From NCBI GenBank assembly GCA_046328525.1, contig JAXLWK010000003.1:124001-188000 (forward strand): a DNA stretch of 64,000 bases. The letters are read 5' to 3'. This DNA is from JBDHWG01 sp046328525 (GTDB taxonomy: Bacteria; Chloroflexota; Anaerolineae; Epilineales; JAHCIE01). A program made the position numbers and the translations under genes. Below, piece after piece: positions 7,713 through 16,294 of this stretch (the first letter of the stretch is position 1; the number at the start of each line of letters is the position of its first letter). The notes beneath the pieces are model-generated. The model was not told the origin of the DNA, ran no database searches, and saw only the letters and a list, made by a program, of their open reading frames with translations.

Positions 7713-10511
7713 TTACGCGCCCCCGCCGAGCTTCTTGAGCAGGTCCTCGATGCCTGGCTTTGCATCAGCCGGGGCGAGGGCCAGCGCCTTCTGGGCCTGG
7801 GCGACGGCGTCGGCGGTGCGGCCGAGCGCTGCGTAGGCGCGCGCCAGGTCGGCGTGCATGTCGGCGGCGATCTTCAGTGTGTCCGGCACGACAGAGGTGG
7901 CGTTGTCGGGGAGCAGCAGCGGCAGCCCCTGCTCCAGGAGCTTGGCGGCCTCGGTCGGGTTGCCGGCGTCCAGGTCCAGCTTCGCCCACTTGCGCAGGAC
8001 GTGCGGGTCGCGGGGCGCGAGCTGCGCCGCCAGTTCGTAGTGGCCGGCGGCCTGCTGCTGGACGCCCTTGCGCTCCGTGTCGGAGGCGTATTTCGCGGCG
8101 TAGTACTGCTCGGCGTCTCCCAGGTTGATGAGATAGTCCGGCGTGCGCGGGCTAAGGCCACGCGCCTGGTTGAGCGCGCCGCGCGCCTTCTCGAACAGGT
8201 CGGTGCGCAGCGTAGCGTCCTGGGCGCTCTGAGCCTGCGCGAGGTACGCCTGGGCCAGGTTCGGGTAGAGGAAGTCCTGGCCGGGGGCGTGGCGGACGGC
8301 CTGCTCGTAGGCGTCGGCGGCAAGGTCCCAGCGCCCTACCTGTCCGTAGAGTGAGCCGAGGCGGGTGTAGATGTCGGCATAGGTCGGCTGGAGGGTGAGT
8401 ACCCAGACGCCCGCCAGGGCGAGGAGTCCGGCGACGGCGGCCAGGGCGATGCGCCCGGCGGGGGCGCGCTCACCTGTGACCCGGGGCGCGCCGTAGGCCC
8501 AGACACCGCCGAAGCCGACCAGCCACAGCACCAGGGCCAGCACGAACACGGTGTAGCTCGCCAGGGCGACGTTCGGTCCGCCGATGGACAGAATGAGGTG
8601 GAACACCCCGTACAGCACCCAGACGCCGAGGGCGGCGGCGAGGAACGCCCCCGCGCCGCCTGATAGGAACGCGCCAGCGGCCAGGGTGACGATTGCCAGG
8701 ATCAGAAGAATGACGAGCACGCTGCCCAGGTCAAGCCCCCGAACGATGAGATCGTAGGTCAGCGTCATCAGGATCAGCCCGGCCACGAACCCCAGGCTGA
8801 GGGCGGGCGCGGGCCACGCCGACTTGCGCTGGGCGGCAGCGCTGCTCGCGCGCGGCGCGCGGCGGTCGCGGAGCGATTTGGAGCCGCCGCGCTCCTTGCC
8901 GGTGGAGGCGGCTGCCCCTGTCGTCGCCGCCGTCTCAGTGGCCGGAACGCTTTCGTCGGCGTCCAGGCGGCCAACGCCGACGCTGACCATGACGCCGGCG
9001 AGCAGCCAGAACATGACCTGGGTCGCGGTGACCGGGATGCCCACCTGAATCTCAACGAGGTGGGCGACCAGAACGCCGAGCAGCGCGGCGATGACGGCGA
9101 CACGGGCGGCGGGGAGTTCACTCTGCGGCGCGCTGTCGCGGCGGCGCATCGCCTGCCACGCCAGCCAGGCGATGAGCGCGAGAACGACGCCGATGCCGAT
9201 GCCCAGGCCGACGAAGCGCAGCGAGCGGTCGGCGGCCAGCGGGATCAGTCCGCCCAGCAGCGGCCCGGCGACCAGGAAGCCAATCAGGGACGTGCGCCGC
9301 GAGCGGTCGTCGGCCAGGCCAAGCCAGCGCGCCGCATAGAAGAATAGGCCCTCGACTGCCGCCAGCCACGCGATGAGGCCGAGGACGCCGGTCGTCGCCA
9401 GCCGGTCCAGTGGCTCGTTGTGGGAGCGGTCATGGGAGCCGACCAGCGGGTTATCTATCTGGCGCAGGGCCGGCACGAAGTAGGGGTAGTAGCCCAGGTA
9501 GAGGGCATCCGGGCCGACGCCGAGCGGCCAGCGCTCCGGGCGCGCGGCGACCATGTCGCTTAGCCCCTCCCAGACGTAGATGCGCACCTGGTTGCTGCCC
9601 GCCGTCGGGTCGGAGAGGCGGGCCAGGCGGCCGAAGATGGGGACACCACCGAGGGCGCCGCCGGCCAGGTTGATGGCAAGCACGAGGACAGCCCCGGCAA
9701 CGCCGAGACCGACGACAATCCCGGCCAGGCGCCGGTGGCCGTCCGCGGCGGCGCGGGCCAGGCCCCACACGACGAGGCCGGCGGCCAGGCCCAGGGCCGC
9801 GCCACGGCTGTCGCTGAGCAGGAGGCCGATGATCTGGAACGCGAGGGCGACGGCGTAGACGGCGAGACGCGCCGTCTTGTGCTCGGCCCGCGCCCGGAGC
9901 AGCAGGTAGAGCGTCGGGATGATTGCGAGGGCGAGGTAGCCGCCCAGGAACGTAGCGTTGCCCTGGGTGCCAATCACGCGGTCCGTGACGGCCGCGCCAA
10001 AGCCGCCCCACGGCACGGGGTCCGCGCCGATGCGCTGCAAGCCGGCATACACGGCGACCGGCAGGCTCGTGAGGACGACTGTATCGAGCAGGCGCTGCAA
10101 CTGGTCATTTGTGCGCAGCCACACCGCTGCCAGGACAAACAGGGCCAGGTAGGCGATGAGGGTGACGACGCCCTGGTCGCGGTTGTAGGAGCCGACGAGG
10201 CTGACGCGCGAGTTGAGGCCCTGGACGGCGCTCAAGAAGACGATGATGCCGAGGGCCGCGACAATCCAGACGAGGGGACGCGGCAGCACCGGGCCGGGCC
10301 GGGCCGCGGCGTCGGTTGGGCGCGGCGTGAGCACACTCGCGGCCACCCACGCTGCCAGCATGACGAAGACAATCGCGCGAACGAGGGCGGCCTTGTCCGG
10401 CTCGAACGTGCGGGCAGAGAGCAGGTTGAAGAAGAGGGGGGCCACCACGAGGGCAGCCAGCCAGCCGCCTTCGACGACGCGGTCAAAGAAGAGCGCGAGG
10501 CGCGTGGACAT
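7713..10511 (-). CDS. O-antigen ligase-like membrane protein with C-terminal TPR repeats
   Basis: A 932-aa protein with two parts. Residues 1 to about 690 hold many hydrophobic segments, including the Wzy_C/O-antigen-ligase-type extracellular loop motif DRSHNEPLDRLATTG near residue 365. The last 230 residues are soluble and built from tetratricopeptide repeats (for example YEQAVRHAPGQDFLYPNLAQ near 725 and YAALGRTADAVAQAQKALAL near 900). Such proteins polymerise or transfer surface glycans. A basic linker follows residue 520 (ERGGSKSLRDRRAPRASSAA). The ATG at 10511 is chosen; a TTG one codon upstream also has a well placed GAAAGG site. It is a paralogue of the 1050-aa protein at 30058-33210. 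Confidence 0.85.
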   Translation of the reverse strand: MSTRLALFFDRVVEGGWLAALVVAPLFFNLLSARTFEPDKAALVRAIVFVMLAAWVAASVLTPRPTDAAARPGPVLPRPLVWIVAALGIIVFLSAVQGLNSRVSLVGSYNRDQGVVTLIAYLALFVLAAVWLRTNDQLQRLLDTVVLTSLPVAVYAGLQRIGADPVPWGGFGAAVTDRVIGTQGNATFLGGYLALAIIPTLYLLLRARAEHKTARLAVYAVALAFQIIGLLLSDSRGAALGLAAGLVVWGLARAAADGHRRLAGIVVGLGVAGAVLVLAINLAGGALGGVPIFGRLARLSDPTAGSNQVRIYVWEGLSDMVAARPERWPLGVGPDALYLGYYPYFVPALRQIDNPLVGSHDRSHNEPLDRLATTGVLGLIAWLAAVEGLFFYAARWLGLADDRSRRTSLIGFLVAGPLLGGLIPLAADRSLRFVGLGIGIGVVLALIAWLAWQAMRRRDSAPQSELPAARVAVIAALLGVLVAHLVEIQVGIPVTATQVMFWLLAGVMVSVGVGRLDADESVPATETAATTGAAASTGKERGGSKSLRDRRAPRASSAAAQRKSAWPAPALSLGFVAGLILMTLTYDLIVRGLDLGSVLVILLILAIVTLAAGAFLSGGAGAFLAAALGVWVLYGVFHLILSIGGPNVALASYTVFVLALVLWLVGFGGVWAYGAPRVTGERAPAGRIALAAVAGLLALAGVWVLTLQPTYADIYTRLGSLYGQVGRWDLAADAYEQAVRHAPGQDFLYPNLAQAYLAQAQSAQDATLRTDLFEKARGALNQARGLSPRTPDYLINLGDAEQYYAAKYASDTERKGVQQQAAGHYELAAQLAPRDPHVLRKWAKLDLDAGNPTEAAKLLEQGLPLLLPDNATSVVPDTLKIAADMHADLARAYAALGRTADAVAQAQKALALAPADAKPGIEDLLKKLGGGA

Positions 10512-10576
10512 CAACTCGTGACCTTTCGCGGGATTCTGGGTGGGCGGCGAACGGCGGCCGCCGGTTCCAGACGGGT

Positions 10577-10582
10577 ATTATA
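10577..10582 (-). promoter_or_regulatory. Possible -10 box upstream of the ligase/TPR gene
   Basis: A perfect TATAAT on the minus strand lies in the 97-base gap between the methyltransferase stop and the ligase/TPR start, 66 bases before the ATG. I see no good -35 hexamer at 16-18 bases, so support is limited. If real, it would let the glycan genes be transcribed separately from the nuo-murE run. Confidence 0.35.
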
Positions 10583-10608
10583 CAACGACGCGGACACAAA
10601 GGGGAAAG

Positions 10609-11340
10609 TTAGGTAGGGGTGGGCTTTGCGGCGGCGATTTCGAGGATGCCGGCGAGCTGGTTCACGCCCGGCGCGACGGCGAGGCGCGCGTCGAGCCACA
10701 GGTTCAGCGGCGCGAGCCGCCCGTAGGCGTCGCGCAGGGCCTGCGGCATGCTCGTGAGGTGCTTGGGCAGCATGTTCGTCCGCCGCGCCCGCGTGATGGT
10801 GAGGCCCGCGTTCGTCAGCAGCGTGTTGACGTCGGCCATGCTGAAGCGGCGGCGGTGCGCGCCGGGCAGCCCCAACTGCTCCCGCAGCATTTCCGGCCAG
10901 GAGTAGCGCTGCGGCAGGTTGTAGATGAACAGCCGGCCGCCGGGGACGAGGACGCGGTGGATCTCGGCGAGGGACGCGGCCGGGAAAGGGACGTGCTCCA
11001 GGACGCCGATGGACAAGACCGCGTCGAACGCCGCGTCGGGGTAGGGCAGGGCGATGGGGGCATGGCCGATGCGGATGGCAACTTCCGGGAAGAGCGGGCT
11101 GATCTTCTCGGCCGGCGTTTGTCCCACGTCGTAGCTCGTCACGTCGAAGCCGCGCCGCGCCATGAGGAAGGACATCTGGCCGCGGCCGCAGCCCCAATCG
11201 AGAATGCGCGCGCCCGGCGCGAGGTCCGCCGCGATCTCGTCGGCGATGCGGATGTAGTTGAGCAGGGCGCTCTCGGCCGAGAGGTAGCTACGCGGGTCGT
11301 CGGTGCGGCGCAGGAGCGCCAGCTCGTCGGTGATGGTCAT
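10609..11340 (-). CDS. Class I SAM-dependent methyltransferase
   Basis: A 243-aa methyltransferase. The SAM-binding motif I is ARILDWGCGRGQMSF (about 52-66), followed by a second acidic strand end (DVTSYDVGQTPAE) and the motif VLSIGVLEHVPFPAASLAEIHRVLVPGGRL, typical of Methyltransf_11 enzymes. The ATG at 11340 overlaps the murE stop in an ATGA junction and is preferred to upstream codons that lie inside murE. Placement before the surface-glycan genes suggests methylation of a sugar, lipid carrier or quinone-like acceptor, but the substrate cannot be read from the sequence. Confidence 0.85.
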   Translation of the reverse strand: MTITDELALLRRTDDPRSYLSAESALLNYIRIADEIAADLAPGARILDWGCGRGQMSFLMARRGFDVTSYDVGQTPAEKISPLFPEVAIRIGHAPIALPYPDAAFDAVLSIGVLEHVPFPAASLAEIHRVLVPGGRLFIYNLPQRYSWPEMLREQLGLPGAHRRRFSMADVNTLLTNAGLTITRARRTNMLPKHLTSMPQALRDAYGRLAPLNLWLDARLAVAPGVNQLAGILEIAAAKPTPT

Positions 11341-12965
11341 GATGGGGTGCTCGTCGGAAGGGTGTGCAGGGGCGCGCCGCGTAGGGCAGCCCGCATCGCC
11401 GCGTGGTCGCTCCACGGGTACTCGGTCGTCCCGAAACACATGCTCTGCTCGTGACCCTTGCCGCACGCCAGAACGATGTCACCCGGCCGCGCCATCTGCG
11501 TCGCCGCGAAGATGGCTTCGCCGCGGTCCGGCACGCGGAACAGCGTCTCGCCCTCGACCTTGCCCTGGGCGGCAGCGGCGGCGACACTCTCGGCGATGAT
11601 GGCGTCGAGGCTTTCGGTACGCGGGTCCTCGGCGGTCACGACGACGATGTCGGCCAGGCGGCCGGCGACCTCGCCCATCATGCGCCGCTTCTCGCGGTCA
11701 CGCAGCCCGGCCGAGCCGAAAACGACGATCACGCGGCCCTCGGCCATCTGGCGGCCGGCGCGCAGGGCCTGCTCCAGAGCGTTCGGCGTGTGGGCGAAGT
11801 CCACGACGGCGAGGAAGTTCTGGCCTTCGTCAATGGCGTCCATGCGCCCGACGATGCCCTGCACCGACGCGATGCCCTCTCGGATGGCTTCAAGTGGCAC
11901 GTCGAACGCCAGGCCGACGCCCACGGCGGCCAGGATGTTGTGGACGTTGTACAGGCCGAGGAGCGGCGAGGTGACGGCGATGTCGCCGGGTGGGGTGTGG
12001 GCCGTGAACGACAGGCCGTGGGGCGTGGTGCGAATGTCAGACGCCGACACGTCGCGGGGCGGCGCGTCCGAAGGGGCGTGCGCCAGGCCATAGACGAGCC
12101 GCCGCTCGGCCGGGATGGGCGCGAGGTAGCGGAACGAGTCGTCGTCGCCGTTCAGGACGGCGGTCTTGGGTAGGCCGGGCTTGTGGGCCGTGGCGCCCAG
12201 CTTGCGGAACAGCTCGGTCTTGGCCTGCTGGTACGCTTCGAGGGAGCCGTGGAAGTCGAGGTGCTCGTGGGTGATGTTGGTCACGACGGAGACGTCGTAG
12301 TCCACGGCGTCCACACGCTTCTGGGCCAGGGCGTGGGACGTCGTTTCCAGAATCACGATCTCCATCCCGGCTTCGACCATCATGGCAAGGTAGCGCTGCA
12401 CGTCCGGCGCGTCGGGAGTCGTGGTGTGGAAGCCGGTGTCCAGCTCCTGGTCGCCGATGCGGGCGCTGACGGTGGTGATCGCGCCGACGCGCCGGCCGCC
12501 AGCCTTCAGGACGGCGTAGGCCAGGTTGCTCGTCGTGGTCTTGCCGTCGGTGCCGGTGATGCCGACGACGGCGAGGCGGCGGCTGGGGAAGCCGTGCAGC
12601 GCGGCGGCGACATGGGCCTGCGCGCCGCGCCCGTCCTCGACCTGGATATATGCCACGCCGGGTGGCAGCCAGTCGTGGGCCAGTAGCTCATGGGGCGCGG
12701 CCTCGCCGATGACGGCAACGGCTCCGTGGGCGACGGCGGCGCGAATGAACTCGTGGCCGTCGCGGTAGATGCCACGCACCGTCATGAACACGTCGCCGGG
12801 CCGCATCGCGTCGGCGTAGACCGAGATGCCGGAGACGGCGGTGTCGAGGTTGCCGACGACGGCCAGGGGAGTCAGGGTAGCGACCAGGTTACGGAGGCTT
12901 GTCTGACCCTCCTTCCCCCCGTCGTGGGGGAAGGGGAGGGGGGATGAGGGGGGAGTCTGTGCCAT
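11337..12965 (-). CDS. murE: UDP-N-acetylmuramyl-tripeptide synthetase MurE
   Basis: A 542-aa cytoplasmic Mur ligase that adds the third amino acid to UDP-MurNAc-L-Ala-D-Glu using ATP. Evidence is the N-terminal UDP-MurNAc-binding region (SVYADAMRPGDVFMTVRG), the ATP loop GITGTDGKTTTSN (about 140), HTTTPDAPDVQRYL, TNITHEHLDFHGS and the C-terminal VVFGSAGLRDREKRRMM. At the position of the DNPR motif of meso-diaminopimelate ligases it has EDPRTES, so the third residue may not be diaminopimelate. The first 20 residues are Pro/Gly-rich, are encoded by a GC-rich hairpin sequence and lack a visible Shine-Dalgarno site; the true start may be further in. It follows nuoN by 9 bases. Confidence 0.92.
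   Translation of the reverse strand: MAQTPPSSPLPFPHDGGKEGQTSLRNLVATLTPLAVVGNLDTAVSGISVYADAMRPGDVFMTVRGIYRDGHEFIRAAVAHGAVAVIGEAAPHELLAHDWLPPGVAYIQVEDGRGAQAHVAAALHGFPSRRLAVVGITGTDGKTTTSNLAYAVLKAGGRRVGAITTVSARIGDQELDTGFHTTTPDAPDVQRYLAMMVEAGMEIVILETTSHALAQKRVDAVDYDVSVVTNITHEHLDFHGSLEAYQQAKTELFRKLGATAHKPGLPKTAVLNGDDDSFRYLAPIPAERRLVYGLAHAPSDAPPRDVSASDIRTTPHGLSFTAHTPPGDIAVTSPLLGLYNVHNILAAVGVGLAFDVPLEAIREGIASVQGIVGRMDAIDEGQNFLAVVDFAHTPNALEQALRAGRQMAEGRVIVVFGSAGLRDREKRRMMGEVAGRLADIVVVTAEDPRTESLDAIIAESVAAAAAQGKVEGETLFRVPDRGEAIFAATQMARPGDIVLACGKGHEQSMCFGTTEYPWSDHAAMRAALRGAPLHTLPTSTPS
12911..12934. repeat. GC-rich inverted repeat inside the murE 5' end
   Basis: CCTTCCCCC and GGGGGAAGG arms around a short GTCGT-type centre form a strong hairpin within the codons for about residues 11-18 of MurE, followed by further G-rich sequence to about 12952. 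It looks like a dispersed C/G-rich repeat rather than conserved Mur ligase coding sequence. Confidence 0.6.
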
Positions 12966-12974
12966 GCGTAGGAA

Positions 12975-14525
12975 CTAACGCAGCCAGGCGAGGACGCCGA
13001 CCATCTGGATGGACTGGTTCGCCCAGTTGATGAACGGTGTCGGGAAGATGCCCATGATGAGTACCAGCGCCAGGCACACGCCCAGGATCGCGTTGATGCT
13101 CAGCGGCAGACGCAGGGGCGCGCTGTCCGGCGCCGGCACGAAGTACATTTGCTTGACGACCTTGAAGTAGTAGACCACGGAGATGACGCCGTTGATGGCG
13201 CCGATGATCGCCAGCGCGAAGAGTTTGTCGCCGACAGCCGCGCCAAATACCCACAGCTTGCCGATGAAACCCGCCGTCGGGGGGATGCCGATGAGCGACA
13301 GGAAGAAGATCGTCATGGCGATCGCCACAAAGGGTGAGCGGCGCAGCATGCCGGCGTAGCCGTTGATGACCTCCGACCCACCGATATAGTCAATGGCAAT
13401 GACCGCTGTGAACAGCCCCAGGTTCGTGAACAGGTAGCCGATGAGGTAGAGCAACACGCCGGCCGTCCCGTCCATCGGCGACCCGGCGCCACCCTCACCT
13501 ACGCCCACGCCAGCAATCGCCGGGATGCTGACGGCGGCAATACCGATTGCCATGTAGCCCGCCTGGGCGATGCTGGAGTAAGCCAGCAGGCGCTTCATGT
13601 TGTTCTGGCCGAGCGCCGCCAGGTTGCCCAGGGTCATCGTGACGGCGGCGATGCCGATCATGATGGCGGCCCAACGCGGCGTGAACTCCGGCAGGCCGGT
13701 GACGAAAACGCGCAGCAGCATCGCCAGGCCGGCCGCCTTCGGGCCGACGGACATGAACGCGGTGACAGGGGTCGGCGCGCCTTCGTAGGCGTCCGGCGAC
13801 CACTGATGGAAGGGCACCAGGGCGACCTTGAAGCCGAAGCCGGCCAGCAGGAAGACGATGGCGGGCAGGACGAGGGCCATGACGTTGCCCCCGGCCAGGT
13901 GGGCGGGGTTGCTGAAATACTCGGCGATCTGGTAGAGGTTGGTCGTGCCGGTCAGGCCGTAGAGCAGGGACGCGCCATAGAACGTGACGGCGGTGGTGAT
14001 GGAGCCGTACAGGAAGTACTTCACCGCGCCTTCGTTGGAGCGCGGGTTGCCGCGCAGGTAGCCGGTCAGGATGTAGGAGACGATGCTCAGGAACTCCAGC
14101 GCCAGGATCATCATGACCAGGTCGGTCGAGCCTGCCATCAGGATGATCGAGAGCGTGGCGAAGATCATCAGCGCGAAGAACTCGCCGCGATAGGCGGTTC
14201 GCCCGCGAATGTAGCCCACGGACGCGATCAGTACCATGGCCGTCGCCAGGACGGCGAAGACGCGAAAGAACGCCGTGAACGGGTCCACGGCGTACATGCC
14301 GGGCGCGTTCGGGGCGTCGCTGATGGGGAAGATCGAGGCCATGACGTTGGACTGGGCTGCGGCGGCCACCAGGGTCAGGCCGAGGACGATGAGCGTCGGC
14401 CAGATGAGCCAGGTATGAGTGCCCTTGCGGCGGCGGATGAACATGTCCATGAACAGGACAACGATGCCGCCGACAACGAGAATTGTTTCAGGGATGAAGA
14501 GAACGAAACTTTGAGCGTCTATCAC
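12975..14525 (-). CDS. nuoN: NADH-quinone oxidoreductase subunit N
   Basis: A 516-aa antiporter-like membrane subunit of respiratory complex I, one of three proton-pumping modules. The GTG at 14525 is chosen because an AGGAGG site lies 6 bases upstream; it gives VIDAQSFVLFIPETIL. About 14 membrane segments are visible, with conserved charged features in transmembrane helices such as LALEFLSIVSYILTGYLR (helix-5 Glu) and NEGAVKYFLYGSITTAV (helix-7 Lys), plus FKVALVPFHQWSPDAYEGAP. It ends the nuo operon. Unlike the other junctions it is separated from nuoM by 135 bases holding a repeat. Confidence 0.93.
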   Translation of the reverse strand: MIDAQSFVLFIPETILVVGGIVVLFMDMFIRRRKGTHTWLIWPTLIVLGLTLVAAAAQSNVMASIFPISDAPNAPGMYAVDPFTAFFRVFAVLATAMVLIASVGYIRGRTAYRGEFFALMIFATLSIILMAGSTDLVMMILALEFLSIVSYILTGYLRGNPRSNEGAVKYFLYGSITTAVTFYGASLLYGLTGTTNLYQIAEYFSNPAHLAGGNVMALVLPAIVFLLAGFGFKVALVPFHQWSPDAYEGAPTPVTAFMSVGPKAAGLAMLLRVFVTGLPEFTPRWAAIMIGIAAVTMTLGNLAALGQNNMKRLLAYSSIAQAGYMAIGIAAVSIPAIAGVGVGEGGAGSPMDGTAGVLLYLIGYLFTNLGLFTAVIAIDYIGGSEVINGYAGMLRRSPFVAIAMTIFFLSLIGIPPTAGFIGKLWVFGAAVGDKLFALAIIGAINGVISVVYYFKVVKQMYFVPAPDSAPLRLPLSINAILGVCLALVLIMGIFPTPFINWANQSIQMVGVLAWLR

Positions 14526-14556
14526 GACGCGCCTCCTGCTTCGCAGACGGGTTGGC

Positions 14557-14628
14557 AACGCAGAGGCGCAGAGGCGCAAAGAACAGAGAAATCACGGGCA
14601 TCTCGCTGCGGCTTTGCGTCTCCGCGTT
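14557..14628. repeat. Imperfect inverted repeat between nuoM and nuoN
   Basis: The left arm (14557-14581) has a duplicated unit CGCAGAGG/CGCAGAGGCGCAAAG, and the right arm (14612-14628) reads CTTTGCGTCTCCGCGTT, its imperfect reverse complement. A stem of about 17 pairs with a 30-base loop is possible. It resembles AGAGGCGC-type dispersed repeats seen in many environmental genomes. It lies between two co-transcribed genes. Confidence 0.7.
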
Positions 14629-14660
14629 CCTTGTCTGCTCCGCACTGAAGAAGTTGCATG

Positions 14661-16256
14661 TCACTTGAATAGACCGAGCAAGGCCACCTGGACGTTGGAC
14701 GCCTGGGCCAGGATGTTCAGGCTCGACGCATTGATGGCGACCAGTAGGATGCCAGGGATGATGCCGAACACCAGGGTGCAGGCGGCGATGGGGCCGAGAA
14801 TCCACGTCTCGCTGCGATTCAGGTCTTGCAGCTTGTGCTCGCCTTCCGACCACTCCGGGTTGGGCGGGCCGAGCAGGATGAGCTGGATAACCTTCCACAG
14901 GAAGAACGCCGCCGTGAAGATGATGCCCAGGACGGAGAACAGCGCAATCAGGGTCATCGTCCCGCCGGCCGGGAAGGAGCCGCGGAAGATGAGGAACTCG
15001 GCCACGAAGCCCATCAGGCCGGGAAGACCCAGGGACGCCATGGCGAAGAAGATGAGGAACCCGGCGTAGCGCGGGAGCGTGGCGAACATGCCGCCGAAGC
15101 GCTTCAGGTCGCGGGTATGGGTGCGCTGGTCGTAGATGAGGCCGACCATAAGGAACAGCGCCCCCGTGATGAACCCGTGAGCCAGCATCTCGTAGACGGC
15201 GCCGTTGATGCCCGCCGTCGCGGTGTTGATGATGGCCGTGCGGTCCTCGCCGGTCGCCGTGCCGATCTCGGGGACGAGGAAGGCGGCGGCGGCCAGACCG
15301 AGCATCACGTAGCCCATGTGGTTGACGGAGGAGTACGCGATGAGCTTTTTGAAGTCCCACTGCGCCATGGCGACGAGCGCGCCGTAGACGATGCCGATGA
15401 AGGCCAGGATGGCGATGAAGATCGCCAGGCGGTTGAACGCCTCGGGGAACATGGGCAGGGAGATGCGGACGAAGCCATACGTGCCGAGCTTCAGGAGGAC
15501 GGCTGCCAGGACGACGGAGCCGGCCGTGGGCGCTTCGACGTGGGCGTCAGGGAGCCAGGTATGGAACGGCCACATCGGCACCTTGATGGCGAAGGCCAGG
15601 AAGAAGCCGATGAACACCGCGATCTGGAGCGGCAGGTTGTCCTTGAACGGCCCAATCTCGATGGCGCGCAGGATGTCGAAGGTGCCTGTGTTGAAGTACA
15701 CCGCGATCATTCCCAGGAGCATCAGCACGCTGCCCGCCAGGGTGTAGAGGAAGAACTTGATCGCAGCGTACTCGCGCCGCGCCCCGCCCCACACGCCGAT
15801 GAGGAAGTACATCGGCACCAGGCCGATTTCCCAGAAGACGTAGAACAGGATCAGGTCCAGGGCGACGAAGACGCCGAGCATGCCCGTCTCGAGCAGCAGG
15901 AACAGGGCGAAGTACTCACGCACCCGCGTGTTGATGACCCGCGCCGAGTAGACGAGGGCTATCGTCGTCATGACCGTGGACATGACGACGAGCAGCAGCG
16001 AGATGCCGTCTACCCCCAGGTGGTAGTCAATGCCGACCGACGGGATCCAGGGGACGAACTCCTGGAACTGCATCCCGCCGACGCGCCCGTTGAGGTAGGC
16101 GACGTACAGCGCCACCGAGAGTACCGCCGGCACCAGGCTCCAGGCGATGGTGAAGCGCTTGATGGTCGCGTCGGGCATCTTGAAGAACATGATGATGAGC
16201 ATGCCCACCAGAGGCCAGAACACAATGATTGAGAGCCAGGGAATGACGTCCAACAT
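14661..16256 (-). CDS. nuoM: NADH-quinone oxidoreductase subunit M
   Basis: A 531-aa antiporter-like subunit of complex I. The ATG at 16256 (MLDVIPWLSIIVFWPLVG) has an AGAGGA site 9 bases upstream; a TTG three codons earlier has none. Diagnostic segments are LFYVFWEIGLVPMYFLIGVWGG (helix-5 Glu, about 145), the VPMWPFHTWLPDAHVEAPTAGSV region (about 230) and ELLAHG-type helix EMLAHGFITGALFL (about 345). About 14 membrane helices are visible and length is normal for NuoM. It lies between nuoL and nuoN in the usual L-M-N order. Confidence 0.94.
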   Translation of the reverse strand: MLDVIPWLSIIVFWPLVGMLIIMFFKMPDATIKRFTIAWSLVPAVLSVALYVAYLNGRVGGMQFQEFVPWIPSVGIDYHLGVDGISLLLVVMSTVMTTIALVYSARVINTRVREYFALFLLLETGMLGVFVALDLILFYVFWEIGLVPMYFLIGVWGGARREYAAIKFFLYTLAGSVLMLLGMIAVYFNTGTFDILRAIEIGPFKDNLPLQIAVFIGFFLAFAIKVPMWPFHTWLPDAHVEAPTAGSVVLAAVLLKLGTYGFVRISLPMFPEAFNRLAIFIAILAFIGIVYGALVAMAQWDFKKLIAYSSVNHMGYVMLGLAAAAFLVPEIGTATGEDRTAIINTATAGINGAVYEMLAHGFITGALFLMVGLIYDQRTHTRDLKRFGGMFATLPRYAGFLIFFAMASLGLPGLMGFVAEFLIFRGSFPAGGTMTLIALFSVLGIIFTAAFFLWKVIQLILLGPPNPEWSEGEHKLQDLNRSETWILGPIAACTLVFGIIPGILLVAINASSLNILAQASNVQVALLGLFK

Positions 16257-16294
16257 TGGGAGCAATCCTCTCTACTGAAGGAGTGTAAGAGCGC

